Source: Lineolata rhizophorae
Lineage: Eukaryota > Ascomycota > Dothideomycetes > Lineolatales > Lineolataceae
Length of the DNA: 64,000 bases
Assembly: GCA_010093515.1 (NCBI GenBank)
Contig: MU001679.1
Span: 961,918-1,025,917, forward strand
Reading direction: 5' to 3'
Part shown: in pieces, positions 57,940 through 64,000 of the stretch
How positions within the stretch are numbered: the stretch's first letter is position 1
Layout of the letters: each line of letters starts with the position of its first letter
Notes under the pieces: model-generated
Databases searched by the model: none
What the model was told of the DNA's origin: nothing
The model's input: only the letters and a program-made list of their open reading frames with translations
Made by a program: the position numbers and the translations under genes

Positions 57940-60900
57940 ATGGAGCCGCCCGCAGCACCGGGCCCGGCGCGGCCCTCGGGCATCCCGCGCCCGTCTCGTC
58001 TGCCCGTTCCCACGGGTGCGTCGGCCGCCGCGCCCCAGCACCACCCGGCAGGCTCGCAGCCGCACCAGCAGGCCCAGCAGCAGCAGAGAAAGAAACAGCA
58101 TCAGCCGCACCAGCACCAGCAGCAGCATCAGCAGCCCAGGGTCCGTCCTGCCGCGTCGTCGGAGCGACTCCGCAAGCAGCCCTCGCAGACCTCGTTGGGC
58201 CTGAACAAGAAGCCCTCGCTTAGCTCCGTCCGCGGCCGCACCCCGTCTTCCACGGGCCCCGGCGCGGGAGCAACCAAACCAGCCGGCGGGACGCTGTCCA
58301 AATCGTCCGCCCCGGGCCCCCGGGCCTCGGTGAGCCAGGACGGCGTCTTCAAGAAACCCATTGGCCGCCCGCCGTCCCGCCAGACGGGCCGCCGGGCCCA
58401 GTCCGTCCGCGGCTCCGCCCAGCGTGGCCCCTCCACCGCCGCGGAAGAGGACGTCGAGGACCGCCTGGGCGACCTGGATGGCTTCAGGGCGTCATCGCGC
58501 CAGGGCATGAGGGACCCGGGCCCTTCGTCGCCCGAGGACGCCGTCGACTCGGCTGCCGCTGCCCCGATGGCTTCCCGGGAGCGCAAGTCCTCAGCCTCGT
58601 CACGGCCCTCGCTCTCGGAGCGCACCATCGAGAGCCTGGCCCAGATTCCGCCGTCCCCTGCTCCCGGCCGCGGGCGCCGGTCGAGCTTCTTCTCCCCCGA
58701 GAGCCCCATGGGCCCGCCTTCGCGGCCTGCGTCCGCGATGAGCAGCAGTCGTTCGCGGCCGGGAACGAGCGAAGGCCCTCCGGCCCCGGCGGCCAGCTCC
58801 TTCTCCAAATCTGTGTCCGGCAGGTCAAAGAGGCCCCAGCTGAACTTTGGCGTCGCGACTGGCCGAGGTGGTTCCTCCGTGGCGTCTACTCCGAGACGCA
58901 CCTCGAGTGGTTTGTCGGCGAGCAGTACCTCGAAACTTAACCTGGGTTCCAAGAATGCGGCAGGGAAGAAGACGGAAAGGCCTTCGTTGGGTTCCTCGGT
59001 GACAAAAAATGCCCCGCGCGGGGGTCTCTCTGGCAGCAAAACGGTAGCGGCCAGACCGTCCAAATCCCGTGCATCTCTGGCCGGTGCCTTTGACAGGCCG
59101 GATTCTATGGTCGAAGGCTCTTCGCCGTCGACGCCGACACCGACAAGGCGAGCACCGCCCGCTGCGGCGGAAGAGGAGCCCGCAACGTCTCGAAAAGTGT
59201 CCAACTCTTCTGTCGCCCTCAGAGAGCAGATTGCCAAAGCGAAAGCGGCGAAGAAGGCCAACGTCAAGCCCGGCATCAAGCAGTCATCTACGCGGGAGTC
59301 TATGGCGGGCGCCGCGGGTGCAGATGACTTCAATTTTGACTTGGATTCTGACCCGTTCAATGTGCAACCCAAAGCCGGAAGCGCCGTGATCAAGAGGAGA
59401 GTCGACAGCGCCCGCAGCGACGGCAGGCTTAACATCGCCGCCATGGGCTTGAACGAGATCCCGCCCGAAGTTCTCAAGATGTACGAGTACGATCCCACGA
59501 GGGCCGACTACATGCTTGGAGCCGTTGACCTCGTTCGGTTTGTTGCTGCTGACAATGAGATCGAGGCCATTCAGGAGTCTGTTTTCCCTGATGCCTCTGT
59601 TGGCGACCCATCCTTGGGGGATGATGACGCGGGACCGCAGTTTGGAGGCATCGAATTCTTGGACTTGCACGGTAACCTTTTGAAGGCCCTGCCTACAGGT
59701 CTTCGCCGGCTGGAGCGGTTGACCACGTTGAATCTGGTAAGTTGATCTTCTACTAAGGCTTCCTTATGATCGTGCTAAAAGTCTTCAGTCACGCAATCGA
59801 CTATCTAGTGATGTGTTCAACATCATCTCGCAGGTCGAGAGCCTTCGTGACCTAAAGCTTGCCACCAATGCGCTCGAAGGCGGCTTGCCCGACAGCATTG
59901 GCAAGCTCACGCAGCTCGAAACTCTGGAACTTCAGGAGAACAAAATCACTTCGCTACCGGCCTCTCTGTGCGACCTAACGCAGCTAAAAATACTAAATGC
60001 GTCATCGAACCGACTCTCTAGTTTGCCGGCGGACGTGTTCACCACCCTGTCCCTCCAGGAGCTTCTAGTGTCCAAGAACTCAATTTCGGGCACGTTGATA
60101 CCCTTTTCCGTAACTGAACTTCCCCGTCTGCAAGTGCTGCAGGTCGCGAGCAACGAGCTATCTGCCCTGAGTGGCTCCATTGTTGAAATGCCAGCATTGC
60201 GCAGCGTTGACATTTCTGCCAACCGTATCGAAGCGCTGCAGGACGTTTCATCCTGGACTTCACTTGTGACACTTCTGGCCGAAGACAATAAGCTGTCTTC
60301 GCTTCCTGACGGCTTCACCAGCCTGCCCACCGTCAGGCAGGTGGATTTGACCGGGAATGACTTTTCGAAGGTAGATGAGCGCATCGCTTTCATGGACAGC
60401 CTTTCGACGTTCAAGATTGCGGCGAATCCGCTTAGGGACCGAAAATTCCTTACCATGGCGACGGAGGACATGAAAGACGACCTGCGGGCTCGTCTTGCGC
60501 CACCATCTCACGCGCTGTCTTCCACCGATCCGGTCGACGTCGAAGAACAGGTGCCCGATGCACTCGCTACGCCCGACGACTGGACCCTCTCGCCGTCGGG
60601 CACCCTCGACCTCTCCTCTAAAGATCTCTCTTCCCTCGACGACGCCGCCTTCGCCTCCTTCGCCGGATCCCACGACATCCGCCAACTAGCCCTGCACCAC
60701 AACAGCTTCACCTCGACCCCTCCGGCGATCTCCCTCGCGCAATCCCTCACCGTGCTTGACCTCAGCCACAACCAGCTGAGCGCGGCCTTCACCTCAGCCG
60801 TCACGCTGCCGCACCTGCGCGACCTGCGCCTCGCCGCCAACCGGCTGCCCTCGCTGGCCTCAGTCCTCGAGCACCTGACGGCGCCGCACCTGCAGCACCT

Positions 60901-61258
60901 CGACGCGGCGACGAACCGCCTGTCGGGCGCGCTGCCGCCCCTGAAGCCCCGCTTCCCGGCGCTCCGCTTCGTCTCGGCCGCCGACAACCGCGTCGCCGCC
61001 GTCGACGCCGCCGCCCTCGACGGCCTCAAGAGCGTTGACCTGCGCAACAACGACATCGCGCACCTGCCGCCCGAGATCGGCCTGCTGGCCGACACGCTGA
61101 CTAGCTTGGAGCTCGAGGGCAACCGGTTCCGTGTGCCGAGTTATGCGGTGTTGACGAAGGGGACTGAGGCGGTGCTGTCCTGGTTGAGGGATAAAATTCC
61201 GGCGGAGCGGACGGGCGAGGAGGGAGCGGTGATGGAGGATGAATGGGGGCCACTTTGA
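57940..61258 (+). CDS. Leucine-rich-repeat protein (LRRC40-like)
   Basis: Two exons, 57940-59736 and 59789-61258, give 1088 residues. The first 450 or so are Ser/Pro/Arg-rich and disordered (SGIPRPSRLPVP, RPASAMSSSRSRPG and similar), with a Gln/His patch near residue 45-65. Leucine-rich repeats begin near residue 500: GLNEIPPEVLKM, then LDLHGNLLKALPTGLRRLE, the join LTTLNLSRNRLSSDVF, KLTQLETLELQENKITSLPA, LKILNASSNRLSSLPADVF, VRQVDLTGNDFSKVDE, LTVLDLSHNQLSAAF and SVDLRNNDIAHLPPEI. The gap in repeat spacing after about 770 contains a linker, so there are two repeat blocks, as in LRRC40. It has no kinase, cyclase or RasGAP domain. A scaffold role in the cytosol or nucleus is likely; no partner is known. 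Confidence 0.92.
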
Positions 61259-61624
61259 TAGAAGGTGTATTTGGAAACTGTGTACATTCGAAGCGGGTGT
61301 TGTAGGTAGTAGCAGGCCTTCTTTTGTCCGGGCGGCGGCTTTGTCGTGATACTTTTCATGCGGTTGTACTGTGAATATATATATGTATGCTTCTAAGGCC
61401 TTCGGCTAGTAATCAAACCAATTCCTCTAGCGATTCCCAATTCTCTCTGATTGCGGGCTCTAATGACCTCGTGAACGATGTCCTTTTAAAGCTACTAGTG
61501 CTAGACTTATTATCTACAAGAATTAAATACAGGTGAAAAGTAGTACGATGGTTCCTATATGTCCATTTCCTACGAGAATCATAGACCTTTAGACACCAAA
61601 CCAAGACCACCAGCCATACATAGT
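61259..61624. other. Convergent spacer
   Basis: 366 bp between the ends of the LRR gene (+) and the FAR1-domain gene (-). AT-rich, consistent with two facing 3' untranslated regions. Confidence 0.45.
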
Positions 61625-63358
61625 TTAAGAAATTCCTGGAACACCTCCATGCTGTAACCGCAGCTTCACCACTTCGTTTTGCAGCCGCTCCTTTTCGAAC
61701 TTCAGCCCTTCGTTCTCGATCTGCAGACGTCCGATCTGCAGCGCTTGATCATTTTGCATCCCTTGCAATCGCGAGACTTCGGCCCGTAATCTCGCTACTT
61801 CCTGGTCTTGGCTAGGGTTGCTCTCCCTCTGGTTCATCTGCACCTGCTGCTGTTGTTGATGTTGCTGTCTCTGCTGGTGCCTTTGTCGGTGCTGCTGCTG
61901 GCGTTGAGGCTGAGACTGATTCTGATGCTGCTGGTGCTGAGGATGCTGCTGATGTTGCCGCTGATGTTGCTGCTGATGTTGATGTTGATTAGAGTGTGAC
62001 GGCTGCGGTGACTGTAACGGCGGTGGCTGCGGCGGTGGTGCTTGCGGCGGCCGCGGTTGTTGCTGCTGTTGCTTCTGCGGCGGAGCTTGCGGAAATGGGG
62101 GAGACGGAGGTCCAGCCGCGTCTCCCACTAGAGCCGGGTCAAGCATGCTCGCATCCTCACTGGCAGCCGCCCTAAAAGCGTCGTCGCCAGTGCCCGCGCC
62201 TAAGTCGTCGTCATCATCGCTGCCGACGAACCCGCTAGGAAACTCGTTCATGTGGCTGTCATCCACATTGGCCCCGAGATCATCGTCGTCATCCGAATCG
62301 GCTCCCTCCTTAATCTTGCGCGTAATCTTAGCCCGCGCGTTGTACACATCGCGCAGCGTGATGCGGACGCCGGGGAACTTGCACTTCAGTATGTCGACCG
62401 TTTCGTTCGCCTTCTTGTTCTCCTTCCATAGTCGCCGTATCCACCGCTCGACGGCCTCGCCCTGCGTGCGCTTCCGATGCACTGAGAGCCGCTCGGCCTC
62501 GACGCCCGGGTGGTTGTGCCGCGGCTCCTTGACCGTCAGCCGCCAGCGGTCGCCCTCATTTGGTAGCATCTTGCCCTCGACCCACATGCGGCAGCCCGTC
62601 TTGAGCGAGCCGCGCCCTTTCCGCACGCGCGTTGCATCCGTGAGCCGCCGCGTGTTCTTGGGCGTGCCGTAGCACACGCACGCGATCTTGACCCGCTGCT
62701 GCGTCTTCCAGTAGTTGTTGATGCTGAGTGCGTAGCCATGCTGCGCCGCGTGGTTCTGAGCCGCCTGGAGGAGCGCGTCCTTGGACGGGTACATGCCTTC
62801 GGGCGGCGGCGCCATGTCCCATTCCACGTTGCTGCTGCCGCCAACACCGCCCCCGCCGCCGTTGTTGTTGCCGCCGTTGTTGCCCCTGGAATGGTTGCCG
62901 CCGCTCCCGTGCTCTAGGCCGACGCCGGACGAGGTCGACGTGTTGTGGCTGGCGTGCGTGGACAGACTGGGCGCAAGGTGGGGCGGCGCGGACGTGGTTA
63001 GGCTGCCCATGGATGTCGCTGTGGTGCCATTGTGGTGGCCTCCGACATTCGCGCGCGCCGCATTCAGTGTGGCGCCTACCGTCGCCGGTGGGGCCGGCGC
63101 GGCCGGCGGTTGTTGCACATGAGGCTGCTGGTGCTGCTGTTGTTGCTGGTGCTGCTGGTGCTGCTGGGCGGCCACGTGCGCGGGCGTCATGGACGGCGCA
63201 GGCGGCGGAGCGGGAGGAGGCCCGGGGCCCCCGCTCCGAGCGGCGGCGTGAGCCATCGCGGCCTGGTGCGGGTGGAAGCTCGACAGCGGGACGCCATTGT
63301 GTGTGAGCCGGGGTTGGATCGAGTTGATGCTGCGCAGAGCGGGATCGCCCAAGTTCAT
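61625..63358 (-). CDS. FAR1-type DNA-binding protein with coiled coil
   Basis: A single frame of 577 residues from MNLGDPALRSINSIQPRL; the frame is open further upstream to 63526, but that part is Arg-rich and not typical. Residues 60-180 are Gln/His/Gly/Asn-rich. At about 185-285 lies a FAR1 / WRKY-GCM1 type zinc module: MYPSKDALLQAAQNHAAQHG, KIACVCYG, LKTGCRMWVEGK and EPRHNHPG, with C-x-C, a further Cys and HxH as the metal set. This domain is shared with MULE transposases and plant FAR1/FHY3 regulators. A basic helical stretch follows (RWIRRLWKENKKANETVDIL to ITLRDVYNARAKITRKIK), then two acidic patches, a long Gln/Pro/His region coded by CTG-type repeats, and a C-terminal leucine-rich coiled coil (EVARLRAEVSRLQ to LQNEVVKLRLQ). 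No transposase core is present, so a domesticated regulator is likely. Confidence 0.87.
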   Translation of the reverse strand: MNLGDPALRSINSIQPRLTHNGVPLSSFHPHQAAMAHAAARSGGPGPPPAPPPAPSMTPAHVAAQQHQQHQQQQQHQQPHVQQPPAAPAPPATVGATLNAARANVGGHHNGTTATSMGSLTTSAPPHLAPSLSTHASHNTSTSSGVGLEHGSGGNHSRGNNGGNNNGGGGGVGGSSNVEWDMAPPPEGMYPSKDALLQAAQNHAAQHGYALSINNYWKTQQRVKIACVCYGTPKNTRRLTDATRVRKGRGSLKTGCRMWVEGKMLPNEGDRWRLTVKEPRHNHPGVEAERLSVHRKRTQGEAVERWIRRLWKENKKANETVDILKCKFPGVRITLRDVYNARAKITRKIKEGADSDDDDDLGANVDDSHMNEFPSGFVGSDDDDDLGAGTGDDAFRAAASEDASMLDPALVGDAAGPPSPPFPQAPPQKQQQQQPRPPQAPPPQPPPLQSPQPSHSNQHQHQQQHQRQHQQHPQHQQHQNQSQPQRQQQHRQRHQQRQQHQQQQQVQMNQRESNPSQDQEVARLRAEVSRLQGMQNDQALQIGRLQIENEGLKFEKERLQNEVVKLRLQHGGVPGIS

Positions 63359-64000
63359 CGTGGATCGATCGCGCCCCACGCGCGCCGGCAAGGGAGGGGC
63401 GCTCGGATGGACGCTCCGCAGTAGTGCTGTGATGCTCCCAACGAGTCCCTGGTGTCTCCGGAGCTCCGTAGACGCGACGCGACGCTCGGCGCTTCTGTAT
63501 TGCCGGCATCGCGCCGCGTAAGGCATGCACTCAGACCATATCGCGCGCTCTTATTGGTCCTTGGCGACCCGCCGACCCTTGGAATGTTGGTTCCTTAACC
63601 ACCAGACTTCGATAATCCACCAGCATCCATCCATCAGGCTCCGCTTTCTCTGCCATTCTCCCCTCACTACCATGTTTCACGTTTCCAACGCTTTCATTCC
63701 TGGTTGTGATGCTTTTTAATGCCTTGTCTAATGGTAAGCTAGTGAATTTCCAATATAAGGAGGCCGGGCTTTCAGGCGTCGTCGTCTCTGATACTTATCC
63801 CTGGTAAGCTACTGCGTAGTAGTGCCCCCCATCCTCCAGAGCATTTCAATTCTTTTTCTGCACACTCTTCACAAAACAAAACTTGGCCATGGAACTGCTA
63901 CGACTTCTCGCCGCCCTCAATCTGCATGTCCGTTGATGCATCCAACCCAACCCAACCCGACAATTTCACCACGATCCGGATCGGTCGACTTGTTGGGAGG
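63359..64000. promoter_or_regulatory. Upstream region of the FAR1-domain gene
   Basis: No further gene is supported before the window ends. It would hold the promoter and leader of the FAR1-type gene. A gene entering from the right cannot be excluded. Confidence 0.4.

Noticed and set aside
58128-59498. 456-codon minus-strand frame opposite the LRR gene
   Set aside because: Antisense shadow in GC-rich codons; the sense strand runs directly into clear leucine-rich repeats.

Overview
The window is nuclear DNA of a filamentous ascomycete (Pezizomycotina). Most genes are split by short GT-AG introns of about 45-65 nt, many with a CTAAC or CTGAC branch site. Coding regions are GC-rich, spacers are often AT-richer, there are no operons, and the recognisable proteins are typical of moulds. 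I rebuilt exons by eye from splice signals and reading phase, using my memory of protein families as a guide, so exon ends are predictions. I found no rRNA, tRNA, CRISPR array, intact transposon or secondary-metabolite cluster.

Layout. 1-18 kb: an unknown conserved fungal protein (-); riboflavin synthase (-) head to head with a mitochondrial family III CoA-transferase (+); a PHD-finger protein (+); a calcineurin-type phosphoesterase (+); a doubtful two-exon gene (-); a GPI-anchored CFEM-like protein (+); a NAPE-PLD-like hydrolase (-); and prephenate dehydrogenase (-) head to head with ribosomal protein S14 (+). 19-32 kb: a PA/TM/RING-H2 ubiquitin ligase (-), a gene-poor stretch with one very acidic small secreted protein (-), and a Vnx1-type vacuolar cation/H+ exchanger (-). 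32-49 kb: proteasome ATPase Rpt6 (+), a secreted choice-of-anchor B protein (-), the Smc5/6 subunit Nse1 (-), a rhodanese-PTP tyrosine phosphatase (-), a kelch-like protein (+) and the Sec14-like protein Sfh5 (-). 50-64 kb: a small acidic lysine/glutamate-rich protein (+), a broken cytochrome P450 (-), a large coiled-coil low-complexity protein (-) head to head with a leucine-rich-repeat protein (+), and a FAR1-type DNA-binding protein (-).

Most genes are single-copy housekeeping or regulatory functions: amino-acid and vitamin synthesis, translation, proteolysis, genome stability, signalling and ion homeostasis. They do not form one pathway. I see no clear undescribed multi-gene system. The parts most worth a second look are the P450 with a short out-of-frame loss just after its I helix, the CFEM-like protein with only six of eight cysteines, the acidic secreted protein, the FAR1-domain regulator, and a short repeat shared by two distant spacers (26924-26946 and 43960-43986).
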